Notes: generated by a model not told the origin, from the letters alone. A DNA stretch of 64,000 bases from an uncultured bacterium (GCA_905216145.1 CAJMST010000001.1:226552-290551), one strand, 5' to 3'; positions 17,901-26,585 are shown, counted from the stretch's first letter. Numbers and translations: made by a program.

Positions 17901-18436
17901 GTCTTATCCTCGACACTCTTGTTGGCTTGATCGAGCTGATCGTTCAGGTCGCCCAGCTTCTTCTGCTGCTGCTCGGTCTTTTCGACGGCGGCTTTGAGCT
18001 CGTCAATCTTCTCCTGGAGCGCGGCGACTTCTGCTGCGTTCTGCTCGATTTCGTTGTCGCTCACAGCCTGCGAGGCCTGATTCTTTTGCTGCTGGGCCTG
18101 CTTTTGAGACTGACCCGCGGCGTCGGCCTTCTTCTGAGCCGCATCGTAGGCGGCCTGAGCGTCCTTGAGCTGCTTTGCCGATTCCTCGGCCAGCTGGGCA
18201 GCCGTCTTTGCGACCGCTTGGTTACCGGCGACAACGCTGTTCTCTACAGAACTACCCCCCCCCTGAACAGAATCGCCGTTATCGGTTGACGGTGCGGCGA
18301 TTGCCGCCAGCGGCGACATGAGCGGCTGAGCAATGAGGCCCGCCGTCAAAATGGTTGCGACGGCGCGGTTAGCAACGCCCTTGACGTTGACGGCCTTAGC
18401 CCGAGGCTCAAAGTGTTGTGGACTGTAGTTTGCCAT
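14984..18436 (-). CDS. Sortase-anchored coiled-coil surface protein with embedded CAP-like domain
   Basis: 1150 residues. A signal peptide (about 20-50, ending AAIAA) leads to a long heptad-type coiled coil (about 70-445) built of Ala/Gln/Lys/Asp repeats. A globular domain (about 450-700) follows, and then a second coiled coil (about 700-1090). The C-terminus has LAQTGDD, a hydrophobic segment and a basic tail, i.e. a sortase signal. The globular part has SLRMTAAAALNTSY, SNIWGHSNCYF, GENLAG and YHECGHYLNII, matching the general plan of CAP/SCP domains, including two His/Glu pairs. The coils probably hold the CAP-like domain away from the wall. The sequence is repetitive, so the assembly could vary. 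The palindrome at 18502 lies 66 bp upstream. Confidence 0.85.
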   Translation of the reverse strand: MANYSPQHFEPRAKAVNVKGVANRAVATILTAGLIAQPLMSPLAAIAAPSTDNGDSVQGGGSSVENSVVAGNQAVAKTAAQLAEESAKQLKDAQAAYDAAQKKADAAGQSQKQAQQQKNQASQAVSDNEIEQNAAEVAALQEKIDELKAAVEKTEQQQKKLGDLNDQLDQANKSVEDKTQALKDAKAKQDEAKKALDDAQAKLEAMGMDEYEAAKKAVEDAQAKLDAANKAVATAQANLDQAKAAEASAQQEKQNTEAALTTAQAKKQETAAALAAATTARDNAQQKLNQAQAALDAAVSGTGVDLSALEAAKNTAASELATTRAALDAATTADATAQANLQAAQTTVTAAQEKANAANAAVASAQSAYDAVSKEYNAAVSKRDAAKSACEQAQQTEADKKAEYDRLVEVRQQKRSEWEAACAASNAAEKAYDAANAQVEALEQQIADLKSNMTVDQEVINKGMLGFMAYISNSSDFTATQKKNAQDAVSMLTGAEDKADWYDQYVDQDMSRDTNPLSLEQMRNALTYLDTQNNLRKANGQSALSVSLRMTAAAALNTSYSSNIWGHSNCYFDNGENLAGGGGAYTGGETEDTLGWPYTGLYTQEKEAFDKYVEKNSDLGNHRYDSYYIYQHYSSIYHECGHYLNIIDAGTKAIGIATGSGKNTDSEVTIFDYSSFDSEADFTVSEFKKLLNDYIDSAYNAGGTQEQKAKLKELQAKLAEAQKNFGTTREAYFAAVNGQDAAQDAFTAADVNMNTAKGEYEKAKSGTAAAKMAYDAAKDALGGIDIEYLKQNLDAAKGEAATAQAALDKANVTLADSKTKAAEAAAHKAKARSARDAAKAKSDQANEAYGNATASVKDLAAKRDAAQADLANKQGSLGDAKKADDAAQTGVDKAQAADVQAATALSDAKQAVAAKTQAVSDAQAKAKAAEGELATANKAFERFAGAQKAVDDAKAAYDAAVAGVADAQKQLEAANEAVVDANFEIVMAKAELASDEALKADLEAVDHKASLAAGTTGNEKLVKLNAAYARYKAAVDAAAGLKAALSDADAKLSDANDAYAAALAELGDAKDALAAAQAEYDKYHPKAEPQAKPQVAQAAAKAPVAKKKATSAALAQTGDDSALAGEVFVIGGITLVAAGVTLSDRRRKQM

Positions 18437-18501
18437 GGCTTTCTCCCTTTGACACGGATGTATCCATACGTATCAAACGGTAGCTGTCGATTTTTGAATT
18501 C

Positions 18502-18513
18502 TGTTGCGCAACA
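18502..18513. promoter_or_regulatory. Second copy of palindrome TGTTGCGCAACA
   Basis: Identical over 15 bases (TGTTGCGCAACATTG) to 2265-2279, and in the same orientation relative to the downstream minus-strand gene. Confidence 0.4.
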
Positions 18514-18743
18514 TTGGCGACCAGCGTATTTTTTGAAATTCACGCTCTCGTGCTTCACAGTTTCGTCACATTTGAAGGAGCTGGTGCATCATATTCTCGC
18601 GGGATGGAATTGAGCCTGTGATTTGCATTTGCTCCCGCGTCATCCGCCCTATCGGATTCCTCATCCAACAGACACCCCGCCCGCCACGGTGTAGAGTTAG
18701 GACAACGGGCGCGTTGCGCGGACCGCGCTGGAACGAGGTGGAC

Positions 18744-19883
18744 ATGGAACTCGACAAACAACAGATCAAGCGACTACGCGAACGCCATCACCGGCGCCAC
18801 GGCATCCGCCCCGCCCATAGCGAGGCCATGGAGAACGCCACCCGCTTCCTCAAGCGCGCATTCAACATTCGCGAGGGTCGCGCGCCCTACCACGTGATCC
18901 GCAAGCGTTTTGTAAACGGGGCGCGTCTGACTGGCTCCCACCTATGCATCCTCATCATCGCCATGTTAATCGCAAGTATTGGCCTCGATATCGACTCGGA
19001 CATCGCCATCGTGGGCGCCATGCTCATCTGCCCGCTCATGGGTTCGGTTCTTGCCATGGCATATGGCATCGCCACGCTCGACCGTGAGATTACCGTCGAA
19101 GCCATCGCCAGCCTTGCGCTGCAGATGGCCTTTTGCCTGGTCACGTCCACGCTGTACTTTAAGCTCTCGCCCCTTGGCACCACCACGGCCGCCATCATCG
19201 ACAATTCGACGCCGACTGTGTGGGACCTTGCCGTCGCGCTCGCGGGCGGCTTTGCGGGCGGGCTGGGCAACTCGCGCGATCAGGAACCCGCCACGCTCAT
19301 CGCCGGCGTGGCCGTGGCGACCGCGCTCATGCCGCCCCTGTGCGCGGCTGGCTACGGCATCGCCATCGCAAGCGGGTCACTGTTTCTCTCGGCGCTTTAT
19401 GAGTTTGGCATCAACGTGGTCTTTATCGCACTGGCCGCCGAAGCCGTGCTGCTTCTTTTGCGTGTGCCGCTCAAGCGCGACCTCAACGGCGACGGCATTG
19501 TGACCGCCGAAGAAGACGCCGAGGTCGACGAGCTGTCGCGCAAGGTGCGCCGCCGCATCATTGTGGGCACGGCGATCTTTGCCATCCCCTGCATCGTTAT
19601 GACCGCGGGTTCCATTGGTTCGGCGCAGGCCGGCGTGCAGGACGGCTACGGCGTCACCGAAACCACGCGCGAACTTGCCGCGGTGCTACCGGGCTTTAAG
19701 GATTACACCGTCGCCGTCGAGACCTCGGCTACCGAAGGGGACGAGGAAGGCATTGTAGAGCGCGAAATCGTCGCCCATGTAACGACAAGCGAGGCGCTCG
19801 GAGCACACGACCGTCACGTCGCCCGTAAGCTCATCGACCTCAATGTGCCCGATCTCGACCGCGTGGAATTTGATGTGAAGTGA
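18744..19883 (+). CDS. DUF389-family membrane protein with an EF-hand-like loop
   Basis: 379 residues from the ATG at 18744 (GAGG nearby). The DUF389 hallmark runs from about residue 68 to 240: SDIAIVGAMLICPLMGSVL, NSRDQEPATLIAGVAVATALMPPL and the following helices. A cytoplasmic loop after the sixth helix contains DLNGDGIVTAEE (about 247-258), which fits the 12-position EF-hand calcium loop (D1, N3, D5, G6, V8, T9, E12). A soluble C-terminal domain of about 90 residues follows. DUF389 function is unknown. The calcium loop is inferred from pattern only. Confidence 0.8.
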   Translation: MELDKQQIKRLRERHHRRHGIRPAHSEAMENATRFLKRAFNIREGRAPYHVIRKRFVNGARLTGSHLCILIIAMLIASIGLDIDSDIAIVGAMLICPLMGSVLAMAYGIATLDREITVEAIASLALQMAFCLVTSTLYFKLSPLGTTTAAIIDNSTPTVWDLAVALAGGFAGGLGNSRDQEPATLIAGVAVATALMPPLCAAGYGIAIASGSLFLSALYEFGINVVFIALAAEAVLLLLRVPLKRDLNGDGIVTAEEDAEVDELSRKVRRRIIVGTAIFAIPCIVMTAGSIGSAQAGVQDGYGVTETTRELAAVLPGFKDYTVAVETSATEGDEEGIVEREIVAHVTTSEALGAHDRHVARKLIDLNVPDLDRVEFDVK

Positions 19884-20008
19884 TGCCGGCGCGGGATGAA
19901 TGCTCGCACGGACGCAAGTTACGACGAGGCGCAGACGCGATACGGACACGAGCAAATTGCGGCGTGCAGTTCACACCCGAGCCCCGCTCGCTGTTTTATT
20001 GCCGTGAA

Positions 20009-20458
20009 TCAGACGTCCGCATCGACATCGCCAGACTCCACCGTAAACGCCGGATCGGTGCTCACAAGATAAAATCGGGTCACCTTAGTATTTCTAATTA
20101 GGTAAATCTGCCCCTGATTGCGTCGGCGCGATATATACGCAACGTGAACCGTGCCGAATTCTTCGCCGTTTTCCTTCTTTAATACCAGGATATTGGGATC
20201 ATCCGTACGCTTAAACTGCCCGTCTGTGCAGATTCCGTCTTTGTCGACCAGCTGCCATCGACAGTTGTCCTCCTCAAGAAAGGCCAGGGTTTCCCGACTC
20301 GTCTTGTCGTCCCGATAGTAACCGTCAATGGCAAACCCTTCGGAAGCGCATTCCTGCATATAGGACGTTTCTCGGCTTATAGCAAACAGCCCCGTAGCGC
20401 CCAGGAGCACAGCCAGGCAGACCACTGCAAGGGCTATCGAAATAGCACGGCGACCCAT
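20009..20458 (-). CDS. Hypothetical exported or membrane-anchored protein
   Basis: 149 residues with one N-terminal hydrophobic segment (about 6-27, signal peptide or anchor) and a soluble domain with three cysteines. I do not recognise a family. The middle, with LEEDNCRWQLVDKDGICTDGQFKRT and VLKKENGEEFGTVHVAYI, looks like a small beta-rich domain. Base composition is lower in GC than its neighbours. The ribosome site is weak, so the start at 20458 is tentative. No partner gene is evident. Confidence 0.6.
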   Translation of the reverse strand: MGRRAISIALAVVCLAVLLGATGLFAISRETSYMQECASEGFAIDGYYRDDKTSRETLAFLEEDNCRWQLVDKDGICTDGQFKRTDDPNILVLKKENGEEFGTVHVAYISRRRNQGQIYLIRNTKVTRFYLVSTDPAFTVESGDVDADV

Positions 20459-20648
20459 GCTAGCCCAACCGATAGTTGTTTAACGGAGCACGAAACATAC
20501 CTGGAACCTCCGATATCAGGGGGAACGTCGCCAGCAGGCTGTCGACAACTATATGTTTCTAACATCAAACCATATGGCTGCCACTCGCGGAGGGGGCATC
20601 GGCGAACGGCGTGTTTTCATACTCCATTGGTCAAACCTAAGCGCGGCC

Positions 20649-20869
20649 CTACAGCTCGTACTTGTACACGCGGTAGATGTACTTTTCGGCTTCCATCTCG
20701 TAGGTGGTGATGGGCAGACCGTAGCGATCATCTCGTCGTTTGGCAGATAGGTCACGCTGTGCTGGCCCGCGTTGAGCGAAAAATCGCCTTGGGCCTGCAG
20801 TAACTTGTCCTCAAAGCCCGAACCGGCCCAAAAATCGGGCAAGCCCACGGAAGGCTGTAGCAAGGTCAT
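20649..20869 (-). pseudogene. Frameshifted remnant of an unidentified gene
   Basis: One minus-strand frame reads naturally from 20869 to about 20735 (ending TYLPNDE), then becomes Pro/Ser/Arg-rich nonsense. The neighbouring frame continues sensibly as DRYGLPITTYEMEAEKYIYR and VYKYEL to a TAG at 20649-20651. A one-base deletion or two-base insertion near 20735 would join them into a protein of about 72 residues. There is no ribosome site, and a TAA sits directly before the ATG, so it is probably the C-terminal relic of a longer gene. The family is not recognised. Confidence 0.4.
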
Positions 20870-20891
20870 TTACGCAACATGTGTCCAGCAA

Positions 20892-20926
20892 AAACGGGTG
20901 GTAACCGGTACGGCTATCACCCGTTT
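20892..20926 (-). terminator. Terminator of the activase/dehydratase gene
   Basis: Stem AAACGGGTG / CACCCGTTT followed by TTTTTGC on the minus strand, 29 bp past the stop codon at 20955. Confidence 0.8.
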
Positions 20927-20954
20927 GCCTCACATCCAGCCCAAAGCAGGCCAG

Positions 20955-23900
20955 TTACTTCTTAATGCCACGTCCCAGACGCTCGGCGACTGATGCCACG
21001 GCCTCCTCGCTGGCCGGTCCGCAGCTCACGCAGCCATCGTGGGCACGCATCTGGCCGGTGACCTCGTCCATCGCGAGCGGCGCCACCTTCTCAAGCTTAA
21101 AGCCCTTGCCGGCGCGCATGTTTTCCTTGGCCACGCTAATCATGAGCTTAATGCGGTTGAGCTGGTTGACCTCGGACGCGCCGGGGTCATAGTCCACCGC
21201 AACGATGTTGCTCTCGGGATGTTGACGGCGCAGCTCCTTGATCACGGCCTTGCCCACCACGTGATTGGGTAGGCACGCAAAGGGCTGCGTACAGATGATG
21301 TTGGGCGCACCGTGGTCAATCAGATCGAGCATCTCGGCCGTGAGCAGCCAGCCCTCGCCCATGTTGTTGCACACCGAAAGCACCGTACGGGCCTTGTCCG
21401 CCATGGCGCCGATGCGCTCGGGCGCCTCAAAGCGGCGGGACTTTTCGAGCATCTCCTCCACCGGCGTACGCATCCAGTCCACGAGCTTGATGAGCGCCTG
21501 CATGCCCGCGCGCGTAGTGGCAGAGCTTCCCAGCTCGTCCTTCTGTAGCTCGGCGTTGCTCATGGAGTACAGGAAGAAGTCGAGCAGACCCGGCACCACG
21601 GCCTCGCAGCCCTCGCGCTCGATCACGTCGACCACGTGGTTGTTGGCCGTAGGATGGAACTTGACCAGAATCTCGCCGACCACGCCCACGCGCGGCTTGG
21701 TACCCTCGCCCACGAGCGGCATGGTGTCGAACGCGCGGATGGCCTCGCGGCACAGCTTGGTGTAGTTATGCCTGTTGAACTTAGGCGCCAGCTTGCGGGC
21801 GCGCGCCATGTACTCCTCGTAGAGCGCGTTGGCGGCACCGGGCGTTGCCTCGTACGGGCGGCAGCGGTAGAGCATCTGCATCATCACGTCGCCAAAGAGC
21901 ACCGCGTAGACTGCCTGCTTGAGCAGCGCCGGCGTAATCTTAAAGCCGGGGTTGTCCTCGCCGAGCGCCACGGCCGAAAGCGAGATCACCGGGATCTCAG
22001 GATGGCCGCTCTCGCGCAGGGCCTTGCGGATGAGTGCGATGTAGTTGGTGGCACGGCAGCCGCCGCCGGTCTGGCTGATAACCACGGCCGTCTTGGACAG
22101 GTCGTACCGACCGCTCTCGATGGCCTCCATAATCTGGCCGGTCACCAAAATGGACGGATAGCAAATGTCATTGTTCACGTAGCGCAGGCCGGCCTCGACG
22201 GCGTCGTGATCGGTCGAGGGCAGCAGCTCCAAGTTGTAGCCAGCACCACGGAACACCTCTTTGACCAGGTCAAAGTGGATCGGCGCCATCTGCGGGCACA
22301 GGATGGTGTAGCCCTCGTCGCGCATCTGCTCGGTGAAGGGCACCTTGGGCCACGCGGTCGATGCGCTCTCACGCTGCGCCTCAAACGTGTACTTGCGGCT
22401 CGCGAACGCGGGGGCATCCTTGGAGGGCGCCACCGGCGCGGCATCGCCCTGCTCGTAGGCCTCGCCCGCGGCCGTGGCCTCGGCCAAGCGTTCGGCCTCC
22501 TGGTCCTTAAGCGCGGCCATGAGCGAGCGGATGCGAATGCGCGCGGCACCCAGGTTGGATACCTCGTCGATCTTGAGCACGGTGTAGATCTTGCCGCTGG
22601 CTTCCAGAATCTCCTGCACCTGGTCGGTGGTCAGAGCGTCCAGACCGCAGCCGAAAGAGTTGAGCTGGATCAGGTCCAGGTCGTTGCGCATCGTCACAAA
22701 ACGGGCGACGGCGTACAGGCGGCTGTGGTACATCCACTGGTCGACGACGCGAATCGGACGCTCGGGCTTTACCAGATGCGCAAGCGAATCCTCGGTAAAG
22801 ACCGCAAAGCCAAAGCTCGAGATAAGCTCGGGCAGGGCGTGGTTGATCTCGGGGTCGTTATGGTAGGGACGACCGGCGAGCACGATGCCGTGACCACCGT
22901 GGCCCTCGACCCACTTAAGGGCCTCCTCGCCCATGGTCTGGATGTCCTCGTGGAAACGCGCGTCGGCCTCAAAGGCAGCGTTGACGGCGGCATCGACCTC
23001 GGAGCGCGTGATCTTGGGTCCACGCACGCGACCGCGACCGGCTTGCGCATCGGCCACACGGTCGACGGCGAGCACCTGGTACAGACGACGCTTGAGCTCG
23101 GTCTTGTCGTGATAGGGCACAAACGGGTACAGGAACTCGATGTTCTGCTCGCGAATCTCGTCGATGTTGAGCGCCAGCGCCGTGGGGTAGCTCATGACGA
23201 TGGGGCAGTTGTAACAGTTGCCGGCGGTCGGATCCTCCTTGCGCTCCCAGCGCACGCACGGCATCCAAATGAAGTCGACATCGCGGTCGATGAGGTTCAT
23301 CACATGGCCGTGGCTCATCTTTGCCGGGTAGCACACGCTCTCGGACGGCATGGACTCGATGCCCGCCTGGTAGGTCTTCTTGCTCGACTGGTCGGACAGC
23401 TGCACGCTAAAGCCCAGGCGCGTAAAGAACGCGTGCCAGAAGGGATAGTTCTCGTACATGTTGAGTGCGCGCGGGATGCCGACGGTGCCGCGCGGGGCCT
23501 CGTCGGGACTCAGCACCTCGCGGTTAAAGAGCAGCTCGTTTTTCTTTTTGAAGAGGTTGGGGGCCTCGGTCTTTTGCTTTTTGTGGCCGGCACCCTTCTC
23601 GCAGCGGTTACCGGTAATGAAGCGCCTACCGCCGCCAAAATCGTTGACGGTGAGCTGGCAGTTGTTGGAGCAGCGACCGCAGCGGACGTGCTTTTGCGTC
23701 ACGGTAAGGTGCGCGATGTCCTCGGCCGAAAGGATGGTCGAGGTGCCGTCGGCGCCGGCGCGATCGCGGGCGAGCAAGGCCGCACCATAGGCGCCCATGC
23801 AGCCGGCGATGTCGGGACGCACGGCGTGAACGCCAGTGAGCTGCTCAAACGCACGCAGCGTGGCATCGGACATAAAGGTGCCGCCCTGGACGATCACCTG

Positions 23901-25739
23901 GCTGCCGATCTCCTTGGGGTCGCGCAGCTTAATGACTTTGAACAGGGCATTCTTGATGACGGAATAGGACAGGCCGGCCGCGATGTCGCCCACCGTGGCG
24001 CCTTCCTTTTGCGCCTGCTTGACGCGCGAGTTCATAAAGACCGTGCAGCGACTGCCCAGGTCGACCGGGGCCTTGGCATGGATGGCGGCATCGGCGAACG
24101 CGCGCACGTCCATGTTCATAGAGACGGCGAAGCTCTCGATAAAGCTACCGCAACCCGACGAGCAGGCCTCGTTGAGCATGATGTGCTCGATAACGCCGTC
24201 CTTGACGCGCAGGCACTTCATGTCCTGGCCGCCAATGTCCAGAATGAACTCGACACCGGGCAGGAATGCCTTGGCGCCGCGCAGGTGCGCAACGGTCTCG
24301 ATCTCGCCGGAATCGGCCTTGAGGGCCTCGATGAGCAGCGCCTCGCCGTAGCCCGTGGTAGTCACGTGGCCGATGGTGCAGCCGGCGGGAATGTGGTTGT
24401 AGAAATCGGCCATGATGACCTTGGCCGTGCCCAGGATGTCGCCGTTGTTGTTGCCGTACCAGGTGTGCAGCAGCTGACCGTCCTCACCCACGAGCGCGGC
24501 TTTCATGGTGGTGGAGCCGGCGTCGATACCGATGAACACGCGGCCGGCGTAGCCTTCGAGCTTGCCCTTGGGGACGACTTCCTGGTCGTGGCGGGTTTTG
24601 AACTCGGCAAAGTCCTCGTCGGTGGCAAAGAGCGGATCCAGGCGCTCGACCTCGGCACCCTGCGTGTCACCCAGGGCATCGATGGCCTCGATGAGCTGCG
24701 GGAACGTGCTGAGCTTGTTGGACTCGTGCGCCATGGCGGCGCCGCTCGCCACAAACAGGTGGGCGTTTTGGGGCACGATACGGTGCTCCTCGTCCAGGTT
24801 GAGCGTGAGGTAGAAGCGGTGGCGCAGCTCGGAGAGGTACTGCAGTGGGCCGCCCAGGAAGGCGACGTTGCCGCGGATGGGACGGCCGCATGCCAGGCCC
24901 GAGATGGTCTGGGTCACGACGGCCTGGAAGATGGAAGCGGCCACGTCCTCGGGGCGGGCACCCTCGTTGAGCAGCGGCTGGACGTCGGTCTTGGCAAAGA
25001 CGCCGCAGCGGCTGGCGATGGGATAGATGGTGGTGGCGTTGGCCGCGAGCTCGTTAAGGCCGCTCGCGTCGGTGTGCAGCAGGGTGGCCATCTGATCGAT
25101 GAACGCGCCCGTACCGCCGGCGCAGGTGCCGTTCATGCGCTGCTCGATGCCGTTATCGAAGTAGATGATCTTGGCGTCCTCGCCACCCAGCTCGATGGCA
25201 ACATCGGTGGCCGGGATAAGGGTCTCGACGGCGCGTTTGCTGGCGATGACCTCCTGGACAAACTCCAGGTCGAGCCACTGGGACAGCAGCAGGCCGCCCG
25301 AGCCGGTAATGGCGCAGGTCATCTGGGCCGTCGGCAGCACGGTCGCAGCGCCCTCGAACAGGTCGCGGGCGCAGGCGCGAACGTCGGTGTGGTGGCGCTG
25401 GTACTTAGCGTAGACGATCTGGTTATCGTCGTTGAGTACGGCAAGTTTGACGGTGGTGGAGCCCACGTCGATGCCCAGGTGCAGGTTGCCGCGGGCGTTC
25501 TCGGGGTTGAAGATCGCGCCTTCGGGGGCGTGGGCGGCGGTGGTGACTGCGGGCTCGGCGGTGGCGGGCTCGCTAGCGACGGACGTCTCCCCTGTCGCGT
25601 TCTTGGCATCGGCAACTGCCTCGGCAACTTTCTCGGCAGCTGCGGTCGCGGCCTTCTGCGCAGCATCCACCACGGCGGGTGCAGCCTCACGCGCGGCAGC
25701 GACCATACGGTCCTTAATGCCCTCGACGAGTTTGCTCAT
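20955..25739 (-). CDS. Giant fused 2-hydroxyacyl-CoA dehydratase activase/dehydratase-like protein
   Basis: 1594 residues. After an Ala-rich N-terminal stretch (1-80) come two BadF/BadG-type ASKHA ATPase domains (about 88-345, starting LGIDVGSTTVK, and about 398-655, starting IGIDAGSTTMK). Cluster-ligand motifs are NGTCAGGTGAF and CSSGCGSF (Cys about 522-526). A four-cysteine module (RCGRCSNNC, about 683) begins a DUF2229-like region. The C-terminal half (about 760-1590) has the fold of the dehydratase D-component, with GRPYHNDPEIN and QTGGGCRATNY. Classical activases are about 260 residues, so this fuses two of them with the electron acceptor part. Such proteins occur widely in anaerobes; the substrate is unknown. 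A TetR gene lies 11 bp upstream. Confidence 0.88.
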   Translation of the reverse strand: MSKLVEGIKDRMVAAAREAAPAVVDAAQKAATAAAEKVAEAVADAKNATGETSVASEPATAEPAVTTAAHAPEGAIFNPENARGNLHLGIDVGSTTVKLAVLNDDNQIVYAKYQRHHTDVRACARDLFEGAATVLPTAQMTCAITGSGGLLLSQWLDLEFVQEVIASKRAVETLIPATDVAIELGGEDAKIIYFDNGIEQRMNGTCAGGTGAFIDQMATLLHTDASGLNELAANATTIYPIASRCGVFAKTDVQPLLNEGARPEDVAASIFQAVVTQTISGLACGRPIRGNVAFLGGPLQYLSELRHRFYLTLNLDEEHRIVPQNAHLFVASGAAMAHESNKLSTFPQLIEAIDALGDTQGAEVERLDPLFATDEDFAEFKTRHDQEVVPKGKLEGYAGRVFIGIDAGSTTMKAALVGEDGQLLHTWYGNNNGDILGTAKVIMADFYNHIPAGCTIGHVTTTGYGEALLIEALKADSGEIETVAHLRGAKAFLPGVEFILDIGGQDMKCLRVKDGVIEHIMLNEACSSGCGSFIESFAVSMNMDVRAFADAAIHAKAPVDLGSRCTVFMNSRVKQAQKEGATVGDIAAGLSYSVIKNALFKVIKLRDPKEIGSQVIVQGGTFMSDATLRAFEQLTGVHAVRPDIAGCMGAYGAALLARDRAGADGTSTILSAEDIAHLTVTQKHVRCGRCSNNCQLTVNDFGGGRRFITGNRCEKGAGHKKQKTEAPNLFKKKNELLFNREVLSPDEAPRGTVGIPRALNMYENYPFWHAFFTRLGFSVQLSDQSSKKTYQAGIESMPSESVCYPAKMSHGHVMNLIDRDVDFIWMPCVRWERKEDPTAGNCYNCPIVMSYPTALALNIDEIREQNIEFLYPFVPYHDKTELKRRLYQVLAVDRVADAQAGRGRVRGPKITRSEVDAAVNAAFEADARFHEDIQTMGEEALKWVEGHGGHGIVLAGRPYHNDPEINHALPELISSFGFAVFTEDSLAHLVKPERPIRVVDQWMYHSRLYAVARFVTMRNDLDLIQLNSFGCGLDALTTDQVQEILEASGKIYTVLKIDEVSNLGAARIRIRSLMAALKDQEAERLAEATAAGEAYEQGDAAPVAPSKDAPAFASRKYTFEAQRESASTAWPKVPFTEQMRDEGYTILCPQMAPIHFDLVKEVFRGAGYNLELLPSTDHDAVEAGLRYVNNDICYPSILVTGQIMEAIESGRYDLSKTAVVISQTGGGCRATNYIALIRKALRESGHPEIPVISLSAVALGEDNPGFKITPALLKQAVYAVLFGDVMMQMLYRCRPYEATPGAANALYEEYMARARKLAPKFNRHNYTKLCREAIRAFDTMPLVGEGTKPRVGVVGEILVKFHPTANNHVVDVIEREGCEAVVPGLLDFFLYSMSNAELQKDELGSSATTRAGMQALIKLVDWMRTPVEEMLEKSRRFEAPERIGAMADKARTVLSVCNNMGEGWLLTAEMLDLIDHGAPNIICTQPFACLPNHVVGKAVIKELRRQHPESNIVAVDYDPGASEVNQLNRIKLMISVAKENMRAGKGFKLEKVAPLAMDEVTGQMRAHDGCVSCGPASEEAVASVAERLGRGIKK

Positions 25740-25750
25740 TGTCTCTCCTC

Positions 25751-26461
25751 TTAGTTGTTGGACTCGACGGTTGCGGCGGTGTCGGCCGCGTCCTCGAGCT
25801 GCAAGTTCAATAGCTTCATGCCGTATTCTGGCACGTTGATATCGATGGGTTGTCCATACAGGTCACCAGGGCGCACAAAAGCGAGCACCGTCATAATGCG
25901 CGCCATGGCCTCGGGCGATTCGGTGAGCCCGCGCTCAAACCAGCGCTGAATCATGCCGACCTCGGCACTCACGACATAGGTGACGTAGTAGTCAAAGAAC
26001 GTGCCCAGCGCCAGGCCCAAAATGCCCGTCTGCGCACGCGGCACCACAGCCTCACGCGCGGTGTCGATGATCCTTTTAATGAAGGCCTGGTCGCCGCCCG
26101 GACCCAGCAGCGCACCGATTAAGTCGCGGTTGGCCGCAAGATAACGCAGCAGCTCAACCGAACCGGGCGCCGGCTCGAGCTCATCGATGTTGTGATAGAG
26201 ATCGGGCAGCTGAGCTGCAGTGATGAGCTCAATGTGCTCACGGATCTCGGCCAGCAGGCCGTCCTCGATTTGATTGATAAAGTCGGGAATATCGCGGTAG
26301 TGCGAATAGAACGTGCGGCGCGTAAGGCCGGCACGCTCGGTGAGTGACGCGACATTAATGCGCGAAAGGTCGCCGCTTTCGGCAAGCTCGCTGGCAAGTG
26401 CCTGGCGAAGGGCACGCTGCGAGCGAAGGGACCGGCGATCGCATTTCTCGAGCTGGGACAA
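25751..26461 (-). CDS. TetR-family transcription regulator
   Basis: 236 residues. The N-terminal helix-turn-helix is clear (about 15-60: RRSLRSQRALRQALASELAE, then INVASLTERAGLTRRTFYSHY). The C-terminal ligand domain is of the TetR_C type used by many anaerobe regulators. The start is a TTG at 26461 with AAGGAGG just upstream. It is transcribed with the dehydratase-type gene 11 bp downstream. Two inverted repeats in its own promoter (26483-26527) suggest autoregulation that also controls the large enzyme. Confidence 0.88.
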   Translation of the reverse strand: MSQLEKCDRRSLRSQRALRQALASELAESGDLSRINVASLTERAGLTRRTFYSHYRDIPDFINQIEDGLLAEIREHIELITAAQLPDLYHNIDELEPAPGSVELLRYLAANRDLIGALLGPGGDQAFIKRIIDTAREAVVPRAQTGILGLALGTFFDYYVTYVVSAEVGMIQRWFERGLTESPEAMARIMTVLAFVRPGDLYGQPIDINVPEYGMKLLNLQLEDAADTAATVESNN

Positions 26462-26482
26462 GCGTCCTCCTTGTTACTCAGC

Positions 26483-26533
26483 CTGTGCGCTATTGCACAG
26501 TGCGAGTATTATTGCACACCGTGTGCATCAACA
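26483..26533 (-). promoter_or_regulatory. Promoter with operator palindromes for the TetR-dehydratase operon
   Basis: On the minus strand, TGTTGA (26528-26533) and TAATAC (26506-26511) are spaced by 16 bp. The spacer is filled by the palindrome TGCACAC-C-GTGTGCA (26513-26527). A second inverted repeat, CTGTGC / GCACAG (26483-26500), lies just downstream. This is the usual layout for TetR repression. Confidence 0.6.
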
Positions 26534-26550
26534 CGTAAAGGCAATATTTG

Positions 26551-26585
26551 GGATGTGACGAAGGGGCAGCCTCTTTGTCACATCC
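26551..26585. repeat. Dispersed hairpin repeat (GTGAC stem), variant core
   Basis: A perfect arm GGATGTGAC / GTCACATCC around a loop related to that of 26988-27016 (AAGGGGCAGCC). Confidence 0.65.

Noticed and set aside
21636..25754. A 1372-codon open frame antisense to the giant activase gene
   Set aside because: High GC leaves the antisense frame free of stops; it has no domain, no ribosome site and low-complexity composition.
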